Assembly (NCBI GenBank): GCA_012735535.1
Contig: JAAYHC010000023.1
Location: 1-43,236 of the forward strand
DNA length: 43,236 bases
Source: Bacillota bacterium
GTDB taxonomy: Bacteria; Bacillota; UBA5301
Direction: 5' to 3'
The notes under the pieces are model-generated. The model ran no database searches. It was not told the DNA's origin and worked only from the letters and a program-made list of their open reading frames with translations. The translations under genes and the position numbers were made by a program. Positions 31,472-43,197 of this stretch are shown here, piece after piece; the first letter of the stretch is position 1, and each line of letters opens with the position of its first letter.

Positions 31472-31816
31472 CTAATTCTCTATTAATTCTATGCGCAGAT
31501 TGTTCAAGACAAAAAAGCTTATCCTCTGACCGGAATTACCGGTGACCTGTCGCTCCTCGACCGCTCCGGCCTCAAGCAGACGAGTTTTCATCTGGTCAAA
31601 CTTATCAGTGGCAAAGGCAACGTGATCGATCCCCAGCTGATTGCGGCCCGTTTGTCGTAAGAACTCAATTTTAATGCCGGCAAAGTCGTATTCTTGTGCT
31701 GCCAGCCCGGCCTCGGTTATTGCCCATTGGCCAACAAGCTCAGCCTCGCAGACTTTGCTAATGGCAGCAGCTGATGCCAGGTCAGCAACATAGACGCCGA
31801 GATGAGCAAATCTCAC
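31472..31816 (-). CDS. VOC (glyoxalase/methylmalonyl-CoA epimerase-like) family protein
   Basis: FAHLGVYVADLASA; LGIDHVAFATDKFD; LRIELIE. Confidence 0.8.
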   Translation of the reverse strand: MRFAHLGVYVADLASAAAISKVCEAELVGQWAITEAGLAAQEYDFAGIKIEFLRQTGRNQLGIDHVAFATDKFDQMKTRLLEAGAVEERQVTGNSGQRISFFVLNNLRIELIEN

Positions 31817-32925
31817 TATTTCACCTCCACCAGCTCATAATCACGCTGGCCCAACCCGATTTTCTCCGCATAAGCGAGTTGCACCTCCGGATCAACATCA
31901 GGATGGATGAGGCGGAATTTATCGGCGCCACTGGGCAAATCAGCAGCCTTAGAATTCGGCAAACCGGGCGCAGCATTGATGAGGTCGAGGCTGGCCTGGT
32001 CAATTGCTACCGGATCCGTACTGGCGAGAATCCCCAAATCAGGCACTATCGGGGCATCGGACCAGCTGAAACAATCGCATTCCGGGACAACATCCATCAC
32101 AAAATTGATAAACCCGGCTTTACCCTCTTTGGTCCGCATTAACCCGTACGCAAACTCGGCCATTCTCTCCTGGACCGCCCGCTTGGGTCCGCCCCACTGG
32201 ATCCGCATGACCCCATGTGGGCAATTGACCGGACATTCGCCGCAGCCAATGCAGAGATCGGTGTTGATTTGCGCCACCCCATCGACAACCGTAATGGCAG
32301 CAGCCGGGCACCAGCGCACACACACGCCGCAGCCGATGCAGCCCTCACCGACCTCAGGTCGTACGGCGGAATGCATCATTTGCTTGCCGCCTCGGCTGGC
32401 CCCGCCCATCGCGATATTCTTGATCGCCCCGCCAAAACCGGTGAGCGGATGTCCCTTCACATGGGAAAGCGCAATCAGACCATGCGCGTGATAAATGGCT
32501 GAAGCAATCTTCACTTTCTGAAAATGCTCGAGATTGATCTCGACTTCGATGAAATCTTTGCCATGCAGGCCGTCAGCGATAATGATGGGTGCGCCACAGA
32601 CGGCATAAGCAAATCCGTTAGCAATAGCGGCATTGAGATGATCGACCGCATTTGACCGCTCGCCCAGATACAGGGTATTCGTATCCGTTAAGAACGGCTT
32701 GCCCCCGGCCTTTTTCACCTCGGCGACTACCGTCCGGGCATAAATCGGACGCAAGAATGCCGTATTGCCCATCTCGCCAAAATGCAGTTTAACCGCGACC
32801 AAGTCATCCTGGTCAATACAGTTGGCCAATCCCGCCTGACGAAAGAGTCTGCTCAGTTTGCGCAAGAGGCTGTCGGAATCTTTGGCTGAACGCAGATTGA
32901 TATAATATACCTTGCTGGCCGGCAT
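31816..32925 (-). CDS. DUF362 domain-containing protein with two 4Fe-4S clusters
   Basis: Ferredoxin motifs CIGCGVCVRWCP and CIGCGECPVNCP; N-terminal VKLHFGEMGNTAFLRP; likely start ATG 32925 with AAGGGAGGG RBS. Confidence 0.9.
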   Translation of the reverse strand: MPASKVYYINLRSAKDSDSLLRKLSRLFRQAGLANCIDQDDLVAVKLHFGEMGNTAFLRPIYARTVVAEVKKAGGKPFLTDTNTLYLGERSNAVDHLNAAIANGFAYAVCGAPIIIADGLHGKDFIEVEINLEHFQKVKIASAIYHAHGLIALSHVKGHPLTGFGGAIKNIAMGGASRGGKQMMHSAVRPEVGEGCIGCGVCVRWCPAAAITVVDGVAQINTDLCIGCGECPVNCPHGVMRIQWGGPKRAVQERMAEFAYGLMRTKEGKAGFINFVMDVVPECDCFSWSDAPIVPDLGILASTDPVAIDQASLDLINAAPGLPNSKAADLPSGADKFRLIHPDVDPEVQLAYAEKIGLGQRDYELVEVK

Positions 32926-33018
32926 ATGTTCGCCCTCCCTTAGTATGAAACCACAAATATCTTCCCATCTCTCCCCAGGATTTCCTGCCTCGTTTGCTTT
33001 CATCCTCAGAATTGGCGA

Positions 33019-33047
33019 CGCCCGAGGGGAAGCCCATCCCTCGGGCG
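33019..33047 (-). other. Perfect inverted repeat in the DUF362 leader
   Basis: CGCCCGAGGG-N9-CCCTCGGGCG, 10 bp perfect arms; no T-tract on either strand. Confidence 0.8.
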
Positions 33048-33115
33048 CTTAACTATAGACGATCCCGGAATCACCCGGAATCCATCGGCTAAGTTTATTT
33101 TTCTTTTCACTTCCA

Positions 33116-33144
33116 ATTATGTAATATTTTGATTTGTTTTGCAA
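33116..33144 (-). promoter_or_regulatory. Putative sigma-A promoter for DUF362 gene
   Basis: Minus strand TTGCAA-N17-CATAAT. Confidence 0.55.
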
Positions 33145-33204
33145 GAACAATAACTTTCATTTATGCTTTTCCGTCTGACTGCCTGGCAACTGCACTTTAT
33201 GCTA

Positions 33205-33236
33205 GAAAATAATAATGGCCCCCTGGCTTGGGGGCC
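33205..33236 (-). terminator. Rho-independent-like terminator after leuS
   Basis: Minus strand GGCCCCC-AAGCCA-GGGGGCC followed by ATTATTATTTT. Confidence 0.7.
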
Positions 33237-33257
33237 GATGACTCATTCTAGCTAAGC

Positions 33258-35741
33258 CTAGCCGATGACCACATTCACCAATTTTTCCGGAACCACAATT
33301 AGCTTGCGGATCGTCTTACCATTGAGAGCCTCGCTTACCTTCGGCAAGGCCTTGACCTTCTCCTCCAGCTCGGCTTCGGAGATTCCTTTCCTAACCAGCA
33401 GGCGATCGCGGACTTTACCGTTAATTTGGACGACGATCTCGACCTCATCTAAGACCAAGGCCGCCGGATCAAACTCCGGCCAGTTCTGCTCATGGACCGA
33501 GCCGTCAAACCCGAACGCGGACCAAATCTCCTCGGTGATATGCGGGGCAAACGGAGCCAGACAGAGCAATAAAGATTGCAGGGCTTCACGAACCACCCAA
33601 GGTTCCGAACGTTCCTGGTCTTCCGCGATGTACTTGGCGATCGTGTTGACCAACTCCATTAAGGCGCTGATTGCAGTGTTGAAGTTAAACCGTTCCTGAA
33701 TATCCTCGGAAACCCGTTTAATCGTGCTATGGGTCTTCCGGTGCAGTTCCAGGCCGGCCGGTGAAAGGGCCCCGGTAGCCGCATCCTGCCATACAGGAAG
33801 GTACTTTTCATAAATCTCGACCGCCAGCCGCCAAACCCGGTTCAAGAATCGATAACAACCCTCAACCCCCTGGTCGCTCCATTCCAAATCCTTCTCGGGC
33901 GGGGCGGCAAAGAGAATGAATAGGCGAGCGGTATCTGCGCCATAAGCATCGATGATGTAGTTTGGATCGACGACATTCCCCTTCGATTTGGACATTTTGA
34001 AGCCGTCTTTGGTCACCATACCCTGGGTCAACAAATTGGTAAACGGCTCTTCAAACCCGACCAGACCGAGGTCATAACAGACCATAGTGAAAAATCGCGC
34101 ATACATCAGGTGCAGAATCGCGTGCTCAATACCGCCGATGTACTGGTCGACCGGCATCCAATAGTCAGCCTTCTCCCGGCTAAACGGCATCTGCTCATTG
34201 AGCGGATCGGTATAGCGCAGAAAATACCAAGAAGAACAGACAAAGGTGTCCATGGTATCGGTTTCCCGTCTCGCCGGTCCGCCGCAAGTCGGACAAGTGG
34301 TCGCGACAAAATCAGCCAACTCCGCAAGGGGTGACTGCCCCGTCGGCTTAAAACGCACATCCTCCGGCAGAAGTACCGGCAGCTGATCTACGGGCACCGG
34401 CACAATCCCACAGTGCTCACAGTAAACAATGGGGATTGGTGCGCCCCAATACCGTTGCCGGGAAATTAACCAGTCCCGGAGACGATAATTGACCTGGGCC
34501 TGACCAATACCCAGTTCCTCAACCTTACGGATAACGGCACCGATGGCCTCTTGGGAGGGCATACCCGTAAACTCGCCCGAGTTCACCAAATACCCTTCCG
34601 CGGCAAAAGCCTCGGTTAACTCTTCACCCTTCAGCTCAACATCCTCCGGAGAGATTACCACGCGCACCGGAAGGCCATATTTGCGTGCAAACTCAAAGTC
34701 CCGCTGATCGTGGGCGGGAACACCCATCACGATACCGGTACCATAGCCCAGCAAGACATAGTTGGCCACCCAGATCGGCACTTTTTCCCCGTTCAACGGA
34801 TTAATCGCATAGGCTCCGGTGAAAACCCCTTCTTTCTCGGTATCGGCAGCCGTGCGCGCAATCTCATCTTGGTCCATCACCTTCCGCACAAAGCTCCGCA
34901 CAGCTTCAGCCTCGGGCTTACCGGCGATGAGCTTTTCCACCAACGGATGTTCCGGAGCGATCACCATGTACGTGACGCCGAAAATCGTATCCGGCCTGGT
35001 CGTAAAGACTGGGAGTTCTGCGCCTTCTTCACTGCGAAAGACCACACGCGCGCCCTCACTCCGCCCAATCCAGTTTTCTTGCATTACTTTGACCCGTTCC
35101 GGCCAGCCGGTCAACTTCGGCAAATTATCCAGCAAACGGTCGGCATAATCGGTAATCTTGAAAAACCACTGCTCCAAATTTTTCTTTTCAACCCTGGTGC
35201 TGCAGCGCTCACAAACACCGGCTCCGACAACCTGCTCATTAGCCAGGACAGTTTGGCACGACGGGCACCAGTTAACGTTCGCCTCTTTTCTGTAAGCTAA
35301 ACCCTTTTTGAAAAATTGCAAAAACAGCCATTGGGTCCATTTATAATAAGAGGGGTGACAAGAGGCTACCTCCCGATCCCAGTCATACGAAATCCCCATC
35401 CGTTTTAACTGCGAACGCATATTGGCAATATTGTCCCAGGTCCATTTGGCGGGTGGAATATTATTTTTGAGTGCTGCATTTTCAGCCGGCAATCCAAAAG
35501 CGTCCCAGCCCATGGGGTGCAAGACTTGATAACCTTTCATCCGATAAAATCTGGCTAAGACATCGCCGATCGAGTAGTTGCGAACGTGCCCCATATGCAG
35601 TTTGCCGGAGGGGTACGGAAACATCTCCAGGCAGTAGAACTTTGGTTTTCCGGAGACTTCGCTGACCTTGTAACTGCCTTGGCTTTCCCAGGTATTCTGC
35701 CATTTCTCCTCAATGGCCTTAAACGAATACTTTTGGTGCAT
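33258..35741 (-). CDS. leuS: Leucyl-tRNA synthetase
   Basis: [37 protein letters not shown]; start ATG 35741 ([15 protein letters not shown]) with GAGGAG RBS. Confidence 0.98.
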   Translation of the reverse strand: MHQKYSFKAIEEKWQNTWESQGSYKVSEVSGKPKFYCLEMFPYPSGKLHMGHVRNYSIGDVLARFYRMKGYQVLHPMGWDAFGLPAENAALKNNIPPAKWTWDNIANMRSQLKRMGISYDWDREVASCHPSYYKWTQWLFLQFFKKGLAYRKEANVNWCPSCQTVLANEQVVGAGVCERCSTRVEKKNLEQWFFKITDYADRLLDNLPKLTGWPERVKVMQENWIGRSEGARVVFRSEEGAELPVFTTRPDTIFGVTYMVIAPEHPLVEKLIAGKPEAEAVRSFVRKVMDQDEIARTAADTEKEGVFTGAYAINPLNGEKVPIWVANYVLLGYGTGIVMGVPAHDQRDFEFARKYGLPVRVVISPEDVELKGEELTEAFAAEGYLVNSGEFTGMPSQEAIGAVIRKVEELGIGQAQVNYRLRDWLISRQRYWGAPIPIVYCEHCGIVPVPVDQLPVLLPEDVRFKPTGQSPLAELADFVATTCPTCGGPARRETDTMDTFVCSSWYFLRYTDPLNEQMPFSREKADYWMPVDQYIGGIEHAILHLMYARFFTMVCYDLGLVGFEEPFTNLLTQGMVTKDGFKMSKSKGNVVDPNYIIDAYGADTARLFILFAAPPEKDLEWSDQGVEGCYRFLNRVWRLAVEIYEKYLPVWQDAATGALSPAGLELHRKTHSTIKRVSEDIQERFNFNTAISALMELVNTIAKYIAEDQERSEPWVVREALQSLLLCLAPFAPHITEEIWSAFGFDGSVHEQNWPEFDPAALVLDEVEIVVQINGKVRDRLLVRKGISEAELEEKVKALPKVSEALNGKTIRKLIVVPEKLVNVVIG

Positions 35742-35765
35742 CGCATCCACTCTCCTCATCTAAGC

Positions 35766-35797
35766 TAAAAACCCCTCGCCACAAAGGGACGAGGGGT
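35766..35797 (-). terminator. T-box regulated terminator hairpin
   Basis: Minus strand ACCCCTCG-loop-CGAGGGGT followed by TTTTT. Confidence 0.88.
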
Positions 35798-35827
35798 AAC
35801 TCGCGGTACCACCCTATTTTAAAAATA

Positions 35828-35903
<76 letters not shown>

Positions 35904-36090
35904 ACACACTTTTTACTCTCGAAAGTCGATAACGGTGACAACCGGCACAAGCTACTACTATTTCACCTGGCATCCCTCAGAGGCGAGTTGGGAACTTGTT
36001 GCCGGCTCACACCGCCCACCGGCTCTCTGAAACAGCGTTCTTACTACTCCTCATCATTGGATAGGTCTGTTTTCAATTTCGACAATGGTT

Positions 36091-36119
36091 ATTATATTAA
36101 AAGCCTTCGGTAGTGTCAA
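36091..36119 (-). promoter_or_regulatory. Sigma-A promoter for T-box/tRNA-Ala/leuS
   Basis: Minus strand TTGACA-N17-TATAAT, perfect consensus, just downstream of the rsfS stop. Confidence 0.9.
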
Positions 36120-36123
36120 GGGT

Positions 36124-36528
36124 TTAGGCCGAGAAATTGACCCGGGGTAGATCTTGCCAATGCTGCTCCAAGTCGTAGTAATCCCGGGCATCAACATGGA
36201 AGACGTGAACTACGACCCCTCCGTAATCCAGTAAAACCCACCGACCTCCGCCAAAGCCTTCCTTGTGCAGCGGACGCACCCCGAGCTCTTCGAGCCGCTC
36301 CTCAACCGCTTCGCTCAAAGCCTTAACTTGAATGGTCGAGTGCCCGCTGACAATGATAAAATAGTCCGTAATCACCAATTTGCTGCGCATATCAATCCCG
36401 ACAATCTGGGACCCCTTTTTCTCTTCTAAAGCAGCCACCACGGCTTTGGCGATCTCCTCACTACTTAATAAGGTCGTCTGCTCATTACTCAAGCTGTTCA
36501 ATCCCTCCCCAAAGTTACACATTACCAT
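36124..36528 (-). CDS. rsfS: Ribosome silencing factor RsfS
   Basis: DMRSKLVITDYFIIVSGHSTIQVKALSEAVEERL..WVLLDYGGVVVHVFHVDARDYYDLEQHWQD; exact start uncertain. Confidence 0.95.
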   Translation of the reverse strand: MVMCNFGEGLNSLSNEQTTLLSSEEIAKAVVAALEEKKGSQIVGIDMRSKLVITDYFIIVSGHSTIQVKALSEAVEERLEELGVRPLHKEGFGGGRWVLLDYGGVVVHVFHVDARDYYDLEQHWQDLPRVNFSA

Positions 36529-37798
36529 GATAATCGCGTCCGAGGATCACGGTAACATCCACACTCTCGTCTGCTCTAAAATCTTGGGTCACAGTTCCGT
36601 AAACCCGGAGGATCTGACGGATGCGCGAAACCGCAACATCAGATGGAATATGCATGATAATCTCGGTTTGCTGATAATTAAAGCTGTTGGCATTGCCGAT
36701 CTCGACAACGTCGAACCCTTGTTGGGTTAAAAAGTTCTTCGCCGAACGCGCAGCCCCCGGAGCACCACTGCCATTTAGGACCCTCACCCTGATCGGTCGC
36801 GTAGTCTGTTCGTCTTCTTGCACCACCGGTGGTGGAGTCGGGCGCTGCATCGATTGAACCAACCGCGCAACCTGCGCCTCATCCGGCACCCAGTAGCTGG
36901 CACCGTTGATCGTCTGCGCGCTGCCCGGCAAGACGGAAGTGAAAATGTTGCTAGTTGGAATATTTTGGACAATCGCCGCATATCTCAAGATCGTCGTCAT
37001 CGGCATATTGGTGTCCAAAGCATCAGCTAACCGCCTGATCAGAGCCGGCGCTTTCCAGATGTTGGCCGGATCTAAAATCTGCTCCGCAACAGCCTTGACA
37101 AACTTTTGCTGCCGTTCGATCCGGCCTTCGTAAACATTATTCACCGGATCTACGAGGGAAATGTCGCCCAACCCATCGCCGCGGAAACGCACATATTGGA
37201 GGGCCTCTTCCCCGGAGAGACGCTGCCGGCCAGGCTTGAGATGAATATGCAGCCCTTGGGCATAATCATCATAGTCCATCGCCTTTTCAACATCGATTTC
37301 AACACCACCGACCGCATCGATAATTTTAGCAAAGCCTTGGAAATCGGTGGCCACATAATAATCTATCTCCAGCTTAAGCAGGTTCTCGACAGTTTGCTCG
37401 ACCAGTTCGGCACCTCCGTAACCGTACGCGGCGTTAATCCGGGACTGCCCTGCAAAACCGGGAATAGTTGCTCTCGTGTCGCGGGGTAAGGAGATCAGGC
37501 GAATAGTTTTATATTTGGGATCGATCGAAGCAACCATGATGGTGTCAGCCCGTCCGATGTCTCTCTCCCGTTTATCGATCCCCAAAATTAAGACGGTAAC
37601 CGGCGGTTCCGCCTCGGCGACCTCCGGCTTTTCTAAATGTTTAAAATTAACCCAGTAAGTATAATAAGCGGTTCCACCGGCGATCAACAACAATAAAAGA
37701 ATAATCGCGATCCAAAACAGCCACCTGGAGCTGTTACGTTTCCGTTCGCCACTCGAAGGAAGTAACGGATCATCATCCCGCCAACGGTGTTTGCCCAT
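36515..37798 (-). CDS. LCP (LytR-CpsA-Psr) family protein with LytR C-terminal domain
   Basis: N-terminal TM; VLILGIDKRERDIGRADTIMVASIDPKYKTIRLISLPRDTRATIPGF; GGVEIDVEKAMDYDD; C-terminal VRVLNGSGAPGAARSAKNFL. Confidence 0.94.
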   Translation of the reverse strand: MGKHRWRDDDPLLPSSGERKRNSSRWLFWIAIILLLLLIAGGTAYYTYWVNFKHLEKPEVAEAEPPVTVLILGIDKRERDIGRADTIMVASIDPKYKTIRLISLPRDTRATIPGFAGQSRINAAYGYGGAELVEQTVENLLKLEIDYYVATDFQGFAKIIDAVGGVEIDVEKAMDYDDYAQGLHIHLKPGRQRLSGEEALQYVRFRGDGLGDISLVDPVNNVYEGRIERQQKFVKAVAEQILDPANIWKAPALIRRLADALDTNMPMTTILRYAAIVQNIPTSNIFTSVLPGSAQTINGASYWVPDEAQVARLVQSMQRPTPPPVVQEDEQTTRPIRVRVLNGSGAPGAARSAKNFLTQQGFDVVEIGNANSFNYQQTEIIMHIPSDVAVSRIRQILRVYGTVTQDFRADESVDVTVILGRDYHGNV

Positions 37799-37804
37799 CC
37801 TGAT

Positions 37805-38392
37805 TTATCCTTTCTCCGAGTTCCGCAGAATCCCGGTCAAAACATAATGATTGTATAGATTAAGTGTTTTGGGATGAATTGTCATCTGTTGCTCGGCCAA
37901 GTAAGTGATGATGGAGCGAACGGCCGCAGCAACACCCAAATCCAGCCCTGATTGTGCTGCCACTCTAGCCGATTCAACCCCTTGATAAGCTCTACCAGGC
38001 TCAATGTAATCAGCAAGGAAAACTATCTTTGCAATTGTGCCGAGCGGATAATCGCCGGTAGTGTGCAGGCTGACCGCTTCCAGGATTTCAGAATCGGTTA
38101 GATTGTAATCCCGCTGAAGGATGGCCGCACCAAGCGGGCCATGTAATAGAACAGGGAAATCTGCCTCTATTTCATTACATATAATACCATAGTCGGCAGC
38201 CTGCTTCAACAACTCCGCCGGTTCCATGTCCCTAGCCAGATCATGAATTAAGCCTGCTAGATAGGCTTTTTCCGGATCCGCAGCCCAGAGGCGAGCCAGG
38301 TTTTCGGCTGTCCGGGCCACGCGCAAACTGTGCTCAAAACGTCTCACAGTCAACCTGGACCGTAATACCTGCTCCCAAAAAGCGGGATCCAT
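37805..38392 (-). CDS. yqeK: HD-domain protein YqeK (Ap4A hydrolase family)
   Basis: HSLRVARTAENLARLW; AGLIHDLARDMEP; ADYIEPGR; position next to nadD. Confidence 0.92.
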   Translation of the reverse strand: MDPAFWEQVLRSRLTVRRFEHSLRVARTAENLARLWAADPEKAYLAGLIHDLARDMEPAELLKQAADYGIICNEIEADFPVLLHGPLGAAILQRDYNLTDSEILEAVSLHTTGDYPLGTIAKIVFLADYIEPGRAYQGVESARVAAQSGLDLGVAAAVRSIITYLAEQQMTIHPKTLNLYNHYVLTGILRNSEKG

Positions 38393-38393
38393 C

Positions 38394-39002
38394 CTAGTCC
38401 TCCTGATACAGCCGGTTTTTCCGGATATAATGATCCACCGTTTCGGGGACTAAATAGCGGATTGGGCGCCCCGCTCTGACCCTTTGCCGAATATCGGTTG
38501 AGGAGATCGCCAAGGCCGGAACTTCTACAAAGTGGAAGCAGTCCCGGTAGCTGGTGTACAAAGCGCCTAACTTTGTCTCCAAGGCCTCAATCGAGTAGCC
38601 GGGACGGGTGGCGGCGATAAAATCACAGAGCCCGAGCAAACGGTGGGCATCTTTCCAGGTAATAATCTCTAAAATCGCATCGGCTCCGGTAATAAAAAAA
38701 AGTTGATCATGCGGAAAAAGAGCCTTAAGATCGGTTACCGTATCGATAGTATAGGTTATTCCTTCGCGATCAATATCAACGCGGGAAACCTCGAAAGCCG
38801 GGTTGGTCAAGGTAGCCAACACGGTCATCAGGTACCGATGCTTACTCTCGGTCACACTGGACTCCGGCTTATGCGGCGGATGACCGGAGGGGACAAATAA
38901 CACTTTATCCAACCGGTATTGATCTCGTGCTTCTTCGGCTGTCATCAAATGCCCGTAATGGATAGGGTCGAAAGTCCCTCCCATAATGCCAAGGCGAGCC
39001 AT
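38394..39002 (-). CDS. nadD: Nicotinate-nucleotide adenylyltransferase
   Basis: [55 protein letters not shown]. Confidence 0.97.
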   Translation of the reverse strand: MARLGIMGGTFDPIHYGHLMTAEEARDQYRLDKVLFVPSGHPPHKPESSVTESKHRYLMTVLATLTNPAFEVSRVDIDREGITYTIDTVTDLKALFPHDQLFFITGADAILEIITWKDAHRLLGLCDFIAATRPGYSIEALETKLGALYTSYRDCFHFVEVPALAISSTDIRQRVRAGRPIRYLVPETVDHYIRKNRLYQED

Positions 39003-40262
39003 TTACCGCACCTCGCCGTTGCCGAAAACCACAAACTTGGTGGTTGTTAGCTCTCTAATACCCATCGGGCCACGCGCATGCAATTTCTGAGTACTGATGC
39101 CGATTTCGGCACCTAGTCCAAATTGACCGCCGTCATTAAAACGGGTTGAGGCATTGACAAAGACGGCTGCGGCATCAACCTGCTCCAGAAAGCGCAGCGC
39201 CGTCGCATAATTCTCGGTAACAATCGCTTCGGAATGCTGGCTACCATACCGCTGAATATGCTCGACAGCTTCCGCAAAACTGTCGACTACACGGATCGCC
39301 AGCTTCAAAGCCAAATACTCGGTAGCCCAATCCTCTTCAGTTGCGGCTCCGGTCCCCGGAATGAGCTGCTGAACCGTTTCATCGCCAACCAGTTCGACCC
39401 CGGCCTCCTGCAACCGGCGTCCCAACTCCGGCAAGACCCGGGGGGCTATTTCGCGGTGAACCAACAGGGTCTCCATCGCATTACAGACCCCGGGACGAGA
39501 AACTTTAGCATTAAAGGCAATCTCGATTGCTTTGGCGAGATCAGCATCAAGATCAATGTAGGTATGACAAATACCTTTGCCATGTTTAAATAATGGGACC
39601 GTCGCACCGGCTAAAGCGGACATTAACGACTCCCCACCCCTGGCGATCAGCACATCGATCAAATCATCCAGAGTCGCCATAGCCTTAATGGAAGCCCGAT
39701 CGGTAGTGGGAATCAATTGCACGGCATCGTTGGGCAGACCGGCGGCCATTAAAGCTTCGGATAAAATCTGCGCCAACTTGGTATTGGAATTAAACGCCTC
39801 CGAACCACCACGCAGAAGTACGCTATTGCCGGCTTTCAGGCATAAAGCGGCCGCATCAACCGTCACATTTGGCCGGGCCTCGTAGATGATGCCGATCACT
39901 CCCAGAGGTACCCGCATCTTGCCGACCTTGATCCCGCTCGGCCTTGGCTTGAGTTCGGTAATCTCACCGACCGGATCCGGGAGTGCCATTACCTCGCGAA
40001 CCCCTTCGGCCATCGCCGCAATGCGTTCCGGAGTCAGCAACAGGCGATCCAGCAAAGCGGAAGAAAGGCCTTTGGCCCGGCCATTTTCCATGTCAATGCT
40101 GTTAGCCGCCAAGATTTCCGCTTGGCGTGCCAGTAAGCTCTCAGCAATCCTTTCCAGGGCAGCATTTTTGGCTGTTTCACTAGCAATCGCTAACTTCCTA
40201 GCCGCAGCTTTAGACCGCTCGGCACATTCCCTGACCAAATCGTAAACTTCACGGCTCACCAT
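39003..40262 (-). CDS. proA: Glutamate-5-semialdehyde dehydrogenase
   Basis: VPLGVIGIIYEARPNVTVDAAALCLKAGNSVLLRGGSEA; GICHTYID; RPGVCNAMETLLVH. Confidence 0.97.
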   Translation of the reverse strand: MVSREVYDLVRECAERSKAAARKLAIASETAKNAALERIAESLLARQAEILAANSIDMENGRAKGLSSALLDRLLLTPERIAAMAEGVREVMALPDPVGEITELKPRPSGIKVGKMRVPLGVIGIIYEARPNVTVDAAALCLKAGNSVLLRGGSEAFNSNTKLAQILSEALMAAGLPNDAVQLIPTTDRASIKAMATLDDLIDVLIARGGESLMSALAGATVPLFKHGKGICHTYIDLDADLAKAIEIAFNAKVSRPGVCNAMETLLVHREIAPRVLPELGRRLQEAGVELVGDETVQQLIPGTGAATEEDWATEYLALKLAIRVVDSFAEAVEHIQRYGSQHSEAIVTENYATALRFLEQVDAAAVFVNASTRFNDGGQFGLGAEIGISTQKLHARGPMGIRELTTTKFVVFGNGEVR

Positions 40263-40281
40263 AAATCCCCCTTGTCCAAGC

Positions 40282-41409
40282 CTAATTTATCAGCACCAAA
40301 TTATCCCGATGAATAACCTCGTCGTAGTACTTGTATCCTAGTTTCTTTTCAATATCACAACTCTTGCACCCTTTGATTTGGGCAATCTCTTCGCTCCCGT
40401 AATTGGTAATCCCACGGGCAAAGACCTCTCCCTGAGGAGTGGTGATCTCTACGGCATCACCGCGGACAAAATCGCCGGCGACCGCGGTAATCCCGGAGGG
40501 CAATAAACTCTTGCCGTTATGTTTAATAGCTTTGACAGCTCCCTCATCGACAACAACTTTACCGCTGGTGGGTAGGCTAAAAGCGATCCAGCGTTCCCGA
40601 CTATTAAGCCCGGAAGTGCAGGGCATGATCAGGGTGCCGAGCTGTTCACCGGCACAAATTCTGGTCAGTACATTCGGGATTGAACTCTGGGCCACGATAA
40701 CCTTGATCCCGGCAGCTGTAGCAATGCGGGCCGCCTCCAGTTTGGTACGCATACCCCCGGTACCCATGCCCGAACCTTCGCCGCCGGCCTCGACCCGCTT
40801 AATCAATTCCGGATAGGTCAAATTATCCAGAAGGACCGCCTCGGGATGTACACGGGGATCGGCGGTATAAATGCCATCAATGTCGGTGAGAATTATCAGC
40901 AAATCAGCATTCGTCAAAGAGGCGACCAAAGCTGAAAGGGTGTCATTATCGCCGAATTTCAACTCCTCGACCGCTACGGTATCATTTTCATTGATGATGG
41001 GCACAACTCCTAACGACAGCAGTGTAGACAGCGCATTCTGGGCGTTCAAATAGCGTTTGCGGTCGCCAATGTCTTCGCGGGTCAGCAGAACCTGAGCCAC
41101 GACTTGGCCGTATTGACTGAACATTCGCTCATAAATCTGCATTAGTAAGCCTTGTCCAACCGCAGCAACAGCCTGTTTTTCGGGAATGGTCTTCGGACGG
41201 GTTGATAGGCCCAGGCGCCCCATCCCGGCGCCGACCGCCCCGGAGCTGACTAAAATGACTTCCCGTCCACTGTTAACTAAATCAGCAACCTCCTGGACCA
41301 GGCGCTCAATCGCCTGATAATGGAGCTTGCCGTTGGCATGGGTCAGCGAACTGGTCCCCACTTTGATCACAATCCGCTTACTATTCAACTTGCGCACGAT
41401 TACATCCAT
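40282..41409 (-). CDS. proB: Glutamate 5-kinase with PUA domain
   Basis: RIVIKVGTSSLTHANGKL; VSSGAVGAGMGRLGL; GSGMGTGGMRTKLEAARIAT; start ATG 41409. Confidence 0.97.
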   Translation of the reverse strand: MDVIVRKLNSKRIVIKVGTSSLTHANGKLHYQAIERLVQEVADLVNSGREVILVSSGAVGAGMGRLGLSTRPKTIPEKQAVAAVGQGLLMQIYERMFSQYGQVVAQVLLTREDIGDRKRYLNAQNALSTLLSLGVVPIINENDTVAVEELKFGDNDTLSALVASLTNADLLIILTDIDGIYTADPRVHPEAVLLDNLTYPELIKRVEAGGEGSGMGTGGMRTKLEAARIATAAGIKVIVAQSSIPNVLTRICAGEQLGTLIMPCTSGLNSRERWIAFSLPTSGKVVVDEGAVKAIKHNGKSLLPSGITAVAGDFVRGDAVEITTPQGEVFARGITNYGSEEIAQIKGCKSCDIEKKLGYKYYDEVIHRDNLVLIN

Positions 41410-41410
41410 C

Positions 41411-41701
41411 CTATGGCAATAAAATCTTCGGTTCTTTGAGGTTGCGTCTCCAAAGCACGAAATTATTGCCGATTCTCTGTACAACCTCCGCCCTGACTGC
41501 TTCGGCCAGTTGGTCGGCGATTTCATCGCGTTCCTGGCCGGAATTGGGCAGCACCCTGACCTTGATCAACTCTCGCGCCGTCAAGGCATCGTCGACTTGT
41601 TTGACCAGTGTATCGACTACACCGCCCTTACCAACATGGACCAGGAGCTGCTCAGTATTGGCTAATGAACGCAAATAAGCCCGTTGCTTGCTATTTAACA
41701 T
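41411..41701 (-). CDS. yhbY: CRM-domain RNA-binding protein YhbY family
   Basis: LNSKQRAYLRSLANTEQLLVHVGKGGVVDTLVKQVDDALTARELIKVRVLPN. Confidence 0.94.
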   Translation of the reverse strand: MLNSKQRAYLRSLANTEQLLVHVGKGGVVDTLVKQVDDALTARELIKVRVLPNSGQERDEIADQLAEAVRAEVVQRIGNNFVLWRRNLKEPKILLP

Positions 41702-41743
41702 TGATTGTACTCCTCTCTATTCTGTGAGGGACTAACAAATCCT

Positions 41744-43072
<1,329 letters not shown>

Positions 43073-43170
43073 TTACATTATATCATGAGATCATTGGGAA
43101 GTTTATAGTCCTCTCCGGTGATCTCGCCGGAATTATCGCCTGTCAGCGCAAGAACACTCTCTAAGCAGAC

Positions 43171-43197
43171 AAAAAAGCCCCGGATTTCTCCGAGGCT
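43171..43197 (-). terminator. Rho-independent terminator for the gene upstream of obgE (outside window)
   Basis: Minus strand AGCCTCGG-AGAAAT-CCGGGGCT-TTTTT. Confidence 0.8.

Noticed and set aside
33019-33047. Perfect GC-rich hairpin as a Rho-independent terminator
   Set aside because: No T-run on either strand and it lies inside the DUF362 leader; reported as an unexplained inverted repeat instead.
34710-35300. 196-aa plus-strand ORF antisense to leuS
   Set aside because: Fully opposite the conserved LeuRS frame; translation has no recognisable motif.
41410-41526. N-terminal extension of proB in the ORF track
   Set aside because: Overlaps the yhbY coding sequence in another frame; canonical ProB starts at 41409.
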